Assembly (NCBI RefSeq): GCF_009905735.1 | Contig: NZ_JAAALE010000019.1 | Span: 1-60,332 of the forward strand | DNA length: 60,332 nt | Direction: 5' to 3' | From: Porphyrobacter sp. SLTP | GTDB taxonomy: Bacteria; Pseudomonadota; Alphaproteobacteria; Sphingomonadales; Sphingomonadaceae | Part shown: one piece after another, positions 9,142-16,844 of the stretch | Layout of the letters: each line of letters begins with the position of its first letter | Position numbering within the stretch: the stretch's first letter is position 1 | The notes under the pieces: generated by a model | What the model saw: only the letters and a program-made list of their open reading frames with translations | What the model was told of the DNA's origin: nothing | Databases searched by the model: none | Translations under genes and position numbers: made by a program

Positions 9142-9618
9142 GTGGGCCTGTTTGATTCGATCCGGAAGATGTTTGCGGCGCCTGAGCCGGGGGCGGACCC
9201 CGCGCCCGCCGCTGCGCCGCCCGCGTCCCGCAAACCTGCGTTCGATTATGACGACCAGCGCGTGCCCACCGGCGCGCGCGACAAGATCCGCACGATCCTC
9301 TCCAGCCTCGCCGAAGTCGAAGGCATGATGGACCGCGAGCAGGTGCAGGCTGTTAGCCGCACCGAGATCGAACTGATGCGCGACGAGCATCTGCCCAAGC
9401 TGGTCAAAAGCTACATCGACATCCCCAGCGCCCACCGTGCCGAAATCTTCCGCAAGACCGGCAAGTCGGCCAGCTTCATCCTTGAGGAAAGCCTGAGCAC
9501 CATGCAGGCCCGGATCGACGAGATCGCCCGCAACTTGGCGCAGCACGATCTCGACGCCTTTTCCAGCAACGCGGCCTTCATCAGCCGCCGTTACAGCGAC
9601 AACGACCCTTTTCGGTGA
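9142..9618 (+). CDS. XpaC-like small protein, TelA partner
   Basis: This 158-residue protein is read from a GTG at 9142. Residues 1-45 are low complexity and Ala/Pro-rich. The remainder is helical (AEVEGMMDREQVQAVSRTEI and following) and resembles the C-terminal part of XpaC proteins, which sit next to telA in many genomes. No membrane segment is visible, although many XpaC proteins have one at the N terminus. The function is unknown and the old name, 'bromo-chloroindolyl phosphate hydrolysis', reflects only a screening phenotype. It closes the Ter island, followed directly by two strong palindromes. Confidence 0.6.
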   Translation: MGLFDSIRKMFAAPEPGADPAPAAAPPASRKPAFDYDDQRVPTGARDKIRTILSSLAEVEGMMDREQVQAVSRTEIELMRDEHLPKLVKSYIDIPSAHRAEIFRKTGKSASFILEESLSTMQARIDEIARNLAQHDLDAFSSNAAFISRRYSDNDPFR

Positions 9619-9646
9619 GTGCTTTCAAGTCGGGCGATCCTTATTG

Positions 9647-9736
9647 CCCCTTCCCTCGAGGGAAGGGGTTGGGGATGGGTGTTCGACGGTCGATAGGGTA
9701 GACCCCCCACCCACGGCCCCTCCCCATGGGGAGGGG
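9647..9736. repeat. Two perfect GC-rich palindromes, likely bidirectional terminators
   Basis: A 22-nt perfect palindrome (9647-9668, centre CTCGAG) and a 20-nt perfect palindrome (9717-9736, centre CATG) lie between the convergent ends of the XpaC-like gene and the YciI gene. They have no clear T-tract on either strand. Similar C/T-rich palindromes occur at 14491-14513 and 60291-60308, so they belong to a dispersed family of intergenic palindromes. Confidence 0.7.
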
Positions 9737-9768
9737 AGGTGAAAAGCATTCGCGTTGAGGTCTTGTTG

Positions 9769-10056
9769 CTAAGCCCAGTCGCCCAGCAGCGGGGTAAACT
9801 CATCCACCCGGATCAGCTGCCACACCCCGCCGGTGAGGTAGGGGTCGTCCGCCAGAATGGCGCGTGCGGCGGCTTCGTCGGGGGCCTTCACGATCAGCAA
9901 TGAGCCGATGATCAGCCCGTCGCTGCGTTTCAACGGGCCGACGATCACGAAATGCTCGGCATTGGCGTGGACGAATTCGAGATGCGCGGGACGATGGATT
10001 GCGCGCAGGCGGCCGCCGTCTTCGCCATCGCGGCAGTGGAAGCAGAACATGCGCAT
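9769..10056 (-). CDS. YciI family protein
   Basis: This 95-residue protein starts MRMFCFHCRDGEDGG and has the YciI pattern: a dimeric alpha/beta (ferredoxin-like) fold with a conserved His/Asp pair, RPAHLEFVHA near residue 22, GSLLIVKAPDEAAARAIL near 50 and a WQLIRVDEF end near 78. YciI proteins are small enzymes of mostly unknown reaction; some act in haloaromatic degradation. The ATG at 10056 is preceded by GGGGG about 10 nt upstream. It is divergent from putA, 152 nt away, and the two may share a control region. Confidence 0.85.
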   Translation of the reverse strand: MRMFCFHCRDGEDGGRLRAIHRPAHLEFVHANAEHFVIVGPLKRSDGLIIGSLLIVKAPDEAAARAILADDPYLTGGVWQLIRVDEFTPLLGDWA

Positions 10057-10208
10057 GATCGAAAAGCCCCCGTTGGTCGCGAGCGCAAGGCTAACCGCGC
10101 AAGCTGCGGCGGGCAAGCGGGGCGTTGCAAAACCCGCGCTTGAAGCGCAGCCTCAGCGCGTTCAGAGGGCCGGGCATTCTCCCCGCGAATCGTTTCAGGT
10201 GAAACCAG

Positions 10209-13200
10209 ATGGCTGACTACTCCCCTGCCCCCAGCATCGACCGTACGGATCTGCGCCGTGCCTACCGGCAAGAGGAAGAGGCCTGCATCGCCGAGCGGCT
10301 GGATCAGGCCGCACCGGCCGCGCGGGTTCATGCCGCAGCGGCAGGTCTGGCGATTGACCTGATCGAAGGCGCGCGCGGGAAGAAGGCCAGCGGGATCGAC
10401 GCCTTCCTCCAGCAATACGGCCTCGATACCGAGGAAGGCATCGCGCTGATGTGCCTTGCCGAAGCGCTGCTGCGCGTGCCGGACGCCGCCACTGCCGACG
10501 CGCTGATCCGCGACAAGATCGGCAGCATCGAATGGGGCGAGCATCTGGGCGAAAGCTCCTCGACCTTCGTCAATGCTGCGACCTTCTCGCTGATGCTGAC
10601 CGGCGAAGTGCTCGATCCGCCCGACGCCCGCCAGCGCGGGATGGGTTCCGTGCTGAAGCGCGCGATGAACCGGCTGGGGGAGCCGGTGATCCGCACCGCG
10701 ACTGGCCAAGCCATGAAGATCCTCGGCGGGCAGTTCGTGTTCGGCCGGGATATCGACGAAGCGCTCAAGCGCGCCGCGCCCGAACGCGCGCGCGGGATCA
10801 CGCACAGCTTCGATATGCTGGGCGAGTCGGCGATGACCTTTGCCGATGCCGAGAAATACCGGCAGGCCTATGAAGCGGCACTGATCCGCTTGGCGCGCGA
10901 AGCAGGCGCAGGGGTGGCCGGATCGCCGGGCATTTCGGTCAAGCTCTCCGCGCTGCATCCCAAATACACCTTCTTCCACGCCGACGAGGCGCGGGCCGCG
11001 ATGGTTCCGGTGATCAAGGCGCTCGCGATGCGCGCGCGCGATGCCGACATCCACTTTACCATCGACGCCGAGGAGGCCGAGCGGCTGGAGCTGAGCCTCG
11101 ACATCATCGAGGAGCTGGTCCGTGACGACGACCTGTTCCGCCGCCCCGATGGCAGCCGGTGGGAGGGCTTCGGCCTCGCCATCCAGGCCTACCAGAAGCG
11201 CGGCGTGGCCGTGTGCGACTGGGCGGGGAAGCTCGCCCGCAGGCACGGGCGTAAGCTGTTCGTGCGGCTGGTGAAGGGCGCCTATTGGGACAGCGAGGTG
11301 AAGCTGGCGCAAGTGGGCGGCTACAGCGATTACCCGGTGTTCACCCGCAAGGTCGCGACCGACGTGAGCTATCTCGCCTGCGCGGCGCGGCTGTTCGAGC
11401 ATGCTGACGTAATCCGCCCGGCTTTCGCCACGCATAATGCGTACACGATTGCGGCGATCAAGCATCTCAGCGAGGGGCGGGCCTTCGAGTTCCAGCGCCT
11501 CCACGGCATGGGCGAGGAAGTCTACGACGCGCTCCACGCGCTCGAAGGCAACCGGCGCACCCCGGTGCGGATCTATGCTCCGGTCGGCGGGCACAAGGAA
11601 TTGCTCGCCTATCTGGTGCGCCGCCTGCTGGAGAACGGGGCGAACACCAGCTTCGTGAACCGCATGGGCGATGCCGATATTCCGGCCGAAGAGCTGGTGG
11701 GCGATCCGGTGGCGGAACTCGCCGCGCTCAGCCCCCGCCGCAATCCGGCGATCCCCTTGCCGAAGAACATCTTCGGCGCGCGCGCCAACAGCGCCGGGAT
11801 CGATCTCAGCGATCCGCTGGTGCGTGAGCCGCTGCTGGCGCGGCTGACAATGCTCGAAAACGTCCACTGGCAGGCCGAGCCGACCTTCCCGGCGGCCGTC
11901 GCGGGCGAGATTGCGCCGATCACCAAGCCCCATGATCCCGCCGCCGTCATCGGCACCTGCCGTGAAGCGACCGCCGAAGAGGTCGAAGCCGCCTTCACCC
12001 GCGCCGCCGCGATCCAGCCCGGCTGGGACGCGCTGGGCGGCGATGCGCGGGCGCTGCTGCTGGAAGAAGCGGCTGACCTGTTCGAGGCGCACGCGGCGGA
12101 GTTCCTCAGCCTGTGCCAGCGCGAGGCGGGCAAGACGCTGCTCGATTCCGTGCTCGAACTGCGCGAGGCGGTCGATTTCCTGCGCTATTATGCGCAAGGC
12201 GCGCGCCAGCAATTCGGCGCGCCGACGATCCTGCCGGGGCCGACCGGCGAGGAGAATTCGCTCGCGCTCCACGGGCGCGGGGTGTTCGCCACGATCTCCC
12301 CGTGGAACTTCCCGCTCGCGATTTTCATCGGCATGGCCTCGGCTGCGCTGGCGGCAGGCAACACGGTGATCGCCAAGCCCGCCGAGCAGACCCCGCTGAT
12401 CGCGGCGCTCGCGGTCAAGCTGTGCCATCAGGCCGGCATCCCGCCCGAGGCGCTGCAATTGCTGCCCGGTGCAGGGGCGGTCGGCCAGATGATCACCGCC
12501 GATCCGCGCCTCGCGGGTGTCGCCTTCACCGGATCGACCGACACCGCGCGCGCGATCAACCGCGCGCTGGCGAACCGCGACGGCCCAATCGCCACGCTGA
12601 TCGCCGAGACCGGCGGGCAGAACGCGATGATCGTCGACAGCTCCGCGCTGCCCGAGCAGGTGGTGCGCGATGTCCTCGCCAGCAGCTTCCAGAGCGCGGG
12701 GCAGCGCTGTTCGGCGCTGCGGGTGCTCTACCTTCAGGACGACATTGCCGAGCCGATGCTGGCAATGATCCGCGGTGGGTTCGCGGCGCTGCATGTCGGC
12801 GATCCGGCTGATCTTGCCACCGATGTCGGCCCGGTGATCGATGCCGAGGCCAAGGCGCTGCTCGAAGCCCATGTGGCCGATTGCACGGCGCGCGGCCTGC
12901 CGGTCGAACGCCTGACGGGCACCCCCGCCACCGGCCACTTCGTGGCGCCGACGATCATCGAAATCGCAGGCATCGCCGATCTGGCGCGCGAGAACTTTGG
13001 CCCGATCCTCCACGTCGTGCGCTTCAAGGCAGGCGAATTGCCGCAGGTCGTCGATGACATCAACGCCGTTGGCTATGGCCTTACGCTCGGTCTCCACAGC
13101 CGCATCGCTGAAACGCGGCGCTTCGTGCAGGCCAACGCCCGTGTCGGCAACTTTTACGTCAACCGCAACCAGATCGGCGCGGTGGTCGAAAGCCAGCCCT

Positions 13201-13337
13201 TCGGCGGTGAGGGCCTGTCCGGCACTGGCCCCAAGGCTGGCGGCCCGCACTACCTCGCGCGCTTCGCGACCGAGCGGGTGATGACCATCGACACCACGGC
13301 GGCAGGGGGCAACGCGAGCCTGCTGGCGGCGGGATAA
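10209..13337 (+). CDS. putA: Bifunctional proline dehydrogenase / delta-1-pyrroline-5-carboxylate dehydrogenase
   Basis: The protein has 1042 residues and oxidises proline to glutamate via P5C, passing electrons to FAD and then NAD+. The FAD-binding proline dehydrogenase barrel spans about 130-450, with SPGISVKLSALHPKY near 240 and RLVKGAYWDSE near 355. The aldehyde dehydrogenase domain spans about 520-1010, with ISPWNFPLAIF near 697, Glu800 in ETGGQN and catalytic Cys834 in QRCSA. There is no N-terminal ribbon-helix-helix, so it is not a self-regulating PutA like that of E. coli. An AGGTGA site precedes the ATG by 7 nt. The following gene overlaps its stop by 1 nt (TAATG). Confidence 0.97.
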   Translation: MADYSPAPSIDRTDLRRAYRQEEEACIAERLDQAAPAARVHAAAAGLAIDLIEGARGKKASGIDAFLQQYGLDTEEGIALMCLAEALLRVPDAATADALIRDKIGSIEWGEHLGESSSTFVNAATFSLMLTGEVLDPPDARQRGMGSVLKRAMNRLGEPVIRTATGQAMKILGGQFVFGRDIDEALKRAAPERARGITHSFDMLGESAMTFADAEKYRQAYEAALIRLAREAGAGVAGSPGISVKLSALHPKYTFFHADEARAAMVPVIKALAMRARDADIHFTIDAEEAERLELSLDIIEELVRDDDLFRRPDGSRWEGFGLAIQAYQKRGVAVCDWAGKLARRHGRKLFVRLVKGAYWDSEVKLAQVGGYSDYPVFTRKVATDVSYLACAARLFEHADVIRPAFATHNAYTIAAIKHLSEGRAFEFQRLHGMGEEVYDALHALEGNRRTPVRIYAPVGGHKELLAYLVRRLLENGANTSFVNRMGDADIPAEELVGDPVAELAALSPRRNPAIPLPKNIFGARANSAGIDLSDPLVREPLLARLTMLENVHWQAEPTFPAAVAGEIAPITKPHDPAAVIGTCREATAEEVEAAFTRAAAIQPGWDALGGDARALLLEEAADLFEAHAAEFLSLCQREAGKTLLDSVLELREAVDFLRYYAQGARQQFGAPTILPGPTGEENSLALHGRGVFATISPWNFPLAIFIGMASAALAAGNTVIAKPAEQTPLIAALAVKLCHQAGIPPEALQLLPGAGAVGQMITADPRLAGVAFTGSTDTARAINRALANRDGPIATLIAETGGQNAMIVDSSALPEQVVRDVLASSFQSAGQRCSALRVLYLQDDIAEPMLAMIRGGFAALHVGDPADLATDVGPVIDAEAKALLEAHVADCTARGLPVERLTGTPATGHFVAPTIIEIAGIADLARENFGPILHVVRFKAGELPQVVDDINAVGYGLTLGLHSRIAETRRFVQANARVGNFYVNRNQIGAVVESQPFGGEGLSGTGPKAGGPHYLARFATERVMTIDTTAAGGNASLLAAG

Positions 13338-14041
13338 TGGCGCAGCGGATCAAAGTCGCCAGCTACAACATCCACAAAGGCATCGGCACCGACCGCCAGC
13401 GCGATCCCGCGCGCATCCTCAAGGTGCTGGGCGAAGTCGATGCGGACATCGTCTGCTTGCAGGAGGCGGACCTCAGGTTCGGCAAGCGCACCAGCGTGCT
13501 GCCTGCCTTTATGCTTGCCAGTCACACCGATTACGTCCCCGTGCCGCTCGACGTGCAGCACGATTCGATGGGGTGGCACGGCAATGCGATCCTTGTGAAG
13601 CGCCACATCAGCATCGACGCGCATGACATCATCCACATCCCCTGCCTCGAACCGCGCGGGGTGGTGACGGCGACTTTGGGGTTCGGCGGGGCGAGCGTCA
13701 GCGTGTTCGGGATGCATCTCGACCTGTCGGGCCTGTGGCGCGTCCGGCAAGCCCGCGCCATCGCCGCGCTGGGTGAGGCCGCCCGCCAGCACCATCCCAC
13801 GGTGCTGATGGGCGACATCAACGAATGGCGGGCCAATGCCGGATGTTTTCGCGAGTTCGGCAAGCACTTCACCGTGCTCGACCCCGGCCCCAGCTTCCAC
13901 AGCCAGCGTCCCATCGGACGGCTCGACCGGATCATGCATTGCGACCGGCTGGTGATGCGCAATTGCGGCGTGCACCGCAGCGCGCTGTCCGCAACCGCGT
14001 CGGACCATCTGCCGGTGTGGGCCGAGTTCACGGTGGGGTAA
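13337..14041 (+). CDS. Endonuclease/exonuclease/phosphatase (EEP) family protein
   Basis: The protein has 234 residues. The EEP fold is shown by SYNIHKGIGTDR (residues 5-16, Asn metal ligand), VCLQEADLR (about 38-46, catalytic Glu), MHLDLSG near 126, GDINEW near 156, and the final SDHLPVW (catalytic Asp-His). Members include phosphodiesterases and sphingomyelinase-like phospholipases. No signal peptide is present, so it should be cytosolic. It is coupled to putA by a TAATG overlap, although a metabolic link to proline is not obvious. The specific substrate cannot be told. Confidence 0.9.
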   Translation: MAQRIKVASYNIHKGIGTDRQRDPARILKVLGEVDADIVCLQEADLRFGKRTSVLPAFMLASHTDYVPVPLDVQHDSMGWHGNAILVKRHISIDAHDIIHIPCLEPRGVVTATLGFGGASVSVFGMHLDLSGLWRVRQARAIAALGEAARQHHPTVLMGDINEWRANAGCFREFGKHFTVLDPGPSFHSQRPIGRLDRIMHCDRLVMRNCGVHRSALSATASDHLPVWAEFTVG

Positions 14042-14089
14042 TCTGTTCTGCGCGACAACAGCAGGGATACCCGCAGGAGGAGAGCGGTG

Positions 14090-14476
14090 ATGAAGATGTC
14101 GTCCAGCGCCATGCTGCTTGCAGGGCTGATGATCACGGCGAGCGCGCAGGCCGAGCAGCCCCAGATGCGCGCGAGGCCGGCCGAGACGCCAACGCCCGCA
14201 CCGTCACCCGGCGATACCTATGGCCTGCCCGGCGCCCCAACCGAGCGCGCGCTCCGCGCCCGCGCCAATCTCGAAGCGCTGTATGCGGGCCGCATCTATA
14301 CCAGCGACCTTTCGCCGCAGGACTTGCAGGACGTGCTCGATTTCGAGCGCATGGCGCGGGGCGTCGTCCCTGACAACCGCACCTTCCAGCAGCAATGCAT
14401 CGACGAAGAGGTCCGCCGCAACGGCGGCAACCCGACCCGGCTCGCGTGGCAGGTGATCCGGCTGAAGTGCCAGTGA
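14090..14476 (+). CDS. Small secreted protein of unknown function
   Basis: This protein of about 128 residues starts at the ATG at 14090, with AGGAGG nine nt upstream. A signal peptide (hydrophobic AMLLAGLMITASAQA, cleaved near residue 22) is followed by a Pro-rich stretch and a helical domain with DLQDVLDFERMARG and Cys at two positions (QQQCIDEE and the terminal KCQ), which could form a disulfide in the periplasm. No family is recognised. It stands alone between the EEP gene and a palindrome-rich gap. Confidence 0.75.
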   Translation: MKMSSSAMLLAGLMITASAQAEQPQMRARPAETPTPAPSPGDTYGLPGAPTERALRARANLEALYAGRIYTSDLSPQDLQDVLDFERMARGVVPDNRTFQQQCIDEEVRRNGGNPTRLAWQVIRLKCQ

Positions 14477-14490
14477 ATTGCAGCCCTTAG

Positions 14491-14616
14491 CCCTCTCCCC
14501 TTGCGGGAGAGGGTTGGGAGAGGGGTCCGGAGCAAAGCTCCGGCCCTACCCCCTCTCAACTGCGACTAGGCAGCAAGCTGCCAAGTCTCCGTATCTCTCC
14601 CATAAGGGGAGAGAGA
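14491..14616. repeat. Cluster of three intergenic hairpins
   Basis: Three inverted repeats lie in the 254-nt gap between the small secreted protein and dcd: CCCTCTCCC...GGGAGAGGG (14491-14513), CCGGAG-CAAAG-CTCCGG (14527-14543) and TCTCTCC...GGGAGAGA (14594-14616). The first is of the same C/T-rich class as 9647-9668 and 60291-60308. They probably act as terminators or are copies of a dispersed repeat. The rest of the gap shows no gene. Confidence 0.65.
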
Positions 14617-14730
14617 AGCTTGGCTGAAACGGGGGCTCTAGCCAAATTCCGCGCCGGTGACGCTAAGGCGAGAGGGGATATGTTTGCGCCCACTCTTGCC
14701 CCGCACCCGCGCATCGGGAATCCCTGACAC

Positions 14731-15285
14731 ATGGCGATTCTCTCCGACAAATGGATCCGTGCCCAAGCGCTCGAACATGGCATGATCGAGCCTTTCGTCG
14801 AGGCCCAGCGGCGCGACGGGGTGATTTCCTATGGGCTGTCGTCCTACGGCTATGACGCCCGTGTCGCGCCCGAGTTCAAGATCTTCACCAATGTCGACAG
14901 CTCGGTGGTCGATCCCAAGCAGTTCGATCCCAAGAGCTTCGTCGATCGCGAAACCGATGTCTGCATCATCCCGCCCAATTCTTTCGCGCTGGCCCGCACG
15001 GTGGAGTATTTCCGCGTGCCGGAAGATGTGCTGGTGATCTGCCTGGGCAAATCGACCTATGCGCGCTGCGGGATCATCGTGAATGTCACGCCGCTGGAGC
15101 CGGGCTGGGAAGGGCATGTGACGCTGGAATTCAGCAACACCACGCCGCTGCCCGCCAAGATTTACGCCAATGAGGGCGCGTGCCAATTCCTGTTTCTCAA
15201 GGGCAATGAGCGCTGCGAGACGAGCTACAAGGACCGTGCGGGCAAATATATGGGCCAGCGCGGGGTGACGCTGCCGCGGCTTTAG
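14731..15285 (+). CDS. dcd: dCTP deaminase
   Basis: The protein has 184 residues and converts dCTP to dUTP for thymidylate synthesis. The trimeric dUTPase-like fold is recognised from [12 protein letters not shown] near residue 31, [11 protein letters not shown] near 104 (phosphate binding), [20 protein letters not shown] near 118 with the catalytic Glu, and [12 protein letters not shown] at the C terminus. The length matches the family (about 185-195). It stands as a single gene with hairpins upstream. Confidence 0.97.
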   Translation: MAILSDKWIRAQALEHGMIEPFVEAQRRDGVISYGLSSYGYDARVAPEFKIFTNVDSSVVDPKQFDPKSFVDRETDVCIIPPNSFALARTVEYFRVPEDVLVICLGKSTYARCGIIVNVTPLEPGWEGHVTLEFSNTTPLPAKIYANEGACQFLFLKGNERCETSYKDRAGKYMGQRGVTLPRL

Positions 15286-15354
15286 GTCCGCGGCGACGGA
15301 ACCGGATTCGCGCGCGCTTTCCTACAGCATCGGCATCACGGTAGGCTCCCCGGA

Positions 15355-15383
15355 TTGACCCCGTGGAGCCGTGATCATGTATT
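15355..15383 (+). promoter_or_regulatory. Possible sigma-70 promoter upstream of the reductase gene
   Basis: TTGACC (15355-15360) and TGTATT (15378-15383) are separated by 17 nt, close to a sigma-70 consensus. It lies about 190 nt before the saccharopine-dehydrogenase-like gene and about 75 nt before the long dyad at 15458-15499, which would then fall within the transcript. This is a sequence match only. Confidence 0.35.
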
Positions 15384-15457
15384 TTCTCCCGAAAACAATT
15401 GTCCGTCCGCTCGGGATTCTGGGCAGAAGTAACTGTATTTGCGAGGCAAATGTGCGG

Positions 15458-15499
15458 GTTGGGAAGTTGACACGGTGTAATCCTTGTCAACTTCCCAAC
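15458..15499. promoter_or_regulatory. 15-bp perfect inverted repeat, candidate operator or mRNA hairpin
   Basis: GTTGGGAAGTTGACA (15458-15472) and its exact reverse complement (15485-15499) flank a 12-nt spacer. The dyad ends 72 nt before the ATG of the reductase gene. It contains TTGACA and TGTCAA boxes and could be an operator for a dimeric repressor or a stable leader hairpin. It is not followed by a T-tract, so it is unlikely to be a simple terminator of dcd. The rest of the 286-nt gap holds no gene. Confidence 0.6.
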
Positions 15500-15571
15500 A
15501 CGTGCCGCGATGGCCTTTGACTCAGTCGCGGCCCGATTGCATGGCATGGGCAAAACCAAGGGAGACCACAC

Positions 15572-16747
15572 ATGAGCACCCGCGAATTCGATATCATCGT
15601 CTATGGCGCAACCGGCTACACCGGGCGGCTGGTGGCGGAATATCTTGCCCAGCACTACGGTAGCCGCACCGATGGCCCCAAGTGGGCGATGGCAGGCCGC
15701 AGCCTCGCCAAGCTGGAGGAGGTGCGCGACCTGATCGGCGCGCCGGCCTCGACCCCGCTGGTGGTCGCCAATGCCGATGACAGCGCCGATCTGGAAGCGA
15801 TGTGCCAGCGCACCAAGGTCGTGCTGACCACCGTCGGCCCGTACCAGCTCTATGGCGACAAGCTGGTCGCAGCCTGCGTGAAGACCGGCACCGACTATGC
15901 CGATCTGTGCGGCGAACCGGCGTGGATGGCCGAGAAGATCGCCGAACATCAGGCCGCCGCCGAAGCCAGCGGCGCGCGCATCTGTTTCTCGTCCGGGTTC
16001 GATTCGATCCCGTTCGATCTCGGCGTGATGATGACGCAGAAGGCCTGTGTGGAGAAGTTCGGCAAGCCTGCCCCGCGCATCCGTGGCCGGGTGCGGGCGA
16101 TGCAGGGCACCTTCTCGGGCGGCACCGCGGCGAGCCTTGGCGCGACAATGAAAGCGGCGGCGAAAAGCCCCTCGCTGATCAATGTGCTGCGCAATCCCTT
16201 TGCGCTGACACCGGGGTTTGAAGGGCCGAATCAGCCGTCGGGCATGATCCCCAGCCACGAGGACGATCTGGGCAAGTGGTCCGCACCTTTCGTGATGGCG
16301 CCGATCAACACCAAGAACGTGCACCGCACCAACTTCCTGCTCGGCCACCCCTACGGGACCGACTTCAAGTATGACGAGATGATGCTGACCAGCCCGGGCG
16401 ATGCGGGCCGGGCGGCGGCCAATGCGGCGCTGGAATTCATGAAGAACCCGTTCGGCTCCAAGCCGCCCAAGCCCGGTGAAGGTCCGACCAAGGAAGAGCG
16501 TGAGAACGGCTTCTACGACGTCGTCTTCGTCGCCGACATGGCCGATGGCGGGCGTCTGCAATTCGGCGTCAAGGGCCGGTATGATCCGGGCTATGGCTCG
16601 ACCAGCCGGATGCTCTCCGAGACCGGGATTGCACTGCTCAGCTGCACCAAGCCGGGCGGGATCGGGACACCGGGGAGCTTCCTTGGCGAAGATCTGGTGA
16701 AGCGGCTGGAAGAGCACGCCGAACTGACCTTCGCGGTCGAGAGCTGA
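15572..16747 (+). CDS. Saccharopine dehydrogenase-like NAD(P)-binding reductase (trans-acting enoyl reductase type)
   Basis: The protein has 391 residues. An N-terminal Rossmann fold has the dinucleotide motif VYGATGYTGRLVAEYL (10-25) and an AGRS site near residue 44. The central part has GEPAWMAEKIAEHQ and SGFDSIPFDLGV typical of the saccharopine dehydrogenase NADP-binding family, whose members include mycobacterial trans-acting enoyl reductases of lipid synthesis. It is not expected to act on saccharopine, because no lysine pathway genes are near. GGGAGA lies 9 nt before the ATG. A long dyad upstream suggests dedicated regulation. Substrate unknown. Confidence 0.88.
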   Translation: MSTREFDIIVYGATGYTGRLVAEYLAQHYGSRTDGPKWAMAGRSLAKLEEVRDLIGAPASTPLVVANADDSADLEAMCQRTKVVLTTVGPYQLYGDKLVAACVKTGTDYADLCGEPAWMAEKIAEHQAAAEASGARICFSSGFDSIPFDLGVMMTQKACVEKFGKPAPRIRGRVRAMQGTFSGGTAASLGATMKAAAKSPSLINVLRNPFALTPGFEGPNQPSGMIPSHEDDLGKWSAPFVMAPINTKNVHRTNFLLGHPYGTDFKYDEMMLTSPGDAGRAAANAALEFMKNPFGSKPPKPGEGPTKEERENGFYDVVFVADMADGGRLQFGVKGRYDPGYGSTSRMLSETGIALLSCTKPGGIGTPGSFLGEDLVKRLEEHAELTFAVES

Positions 16748-16755
16748 GCTGCGGG

Positions 16756-16825
16756 TTCCCGCGCAGGCGGGGACCCCAGTCGACTTGGTGCGAAACCTAA
16801 TGAGGCCCCCGCCTGCGCGGGGGCC
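16756..16825. repeat. Dispersed palindromic repeat / convergent terminator
   Basis: Two palindromes, CCCGCGCAGGCGGGG (within 16756-16775) and GGCCCCCGCCTGCGCGGGGGCC (16804-16825), lie between the convergent reductase and TonB-receptor genes. The same core GCGCAGGC with C/G arms recurs in the gap at 54127-54204, in the same paired layout, so this is a dispersed element that may also terminate transcription. Confidence 0.7.
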
Positions 16826-16844
16826 CACCCGTTCTTTGAAATCG

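Noticed and set aside
1..9618. Ter island as a prophage or integrated plasmid
   Set aside because: No integrase, transposase, tRNA attachment site or direct repeats are seen at the visible end, and base composition looks like that of the neighbours. The left end is outside the window.
9945..13250. A very long open frame (1101 codons) antisense to putA
   Set aside because: It mirrors putA in a GC-rich genome, is rich in Arg/His/Gly with no recognised domain, and putA has complete catalytic motifs. It is a by-product of codon bias.
14491..14616. Hairpin cluster considered as a CRISPR array
   Set aside because: The hairpins differ from one another and show no regular repeat-spacer pattern; no cas genes are in the window.
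15197..16828. 543-codon - strand frame over the saccharopine-dehydrogenase-like gene
   Set aside because: It overlaps dcd and the reductase in antisense and has no domain; the + strand proteins are well supported.
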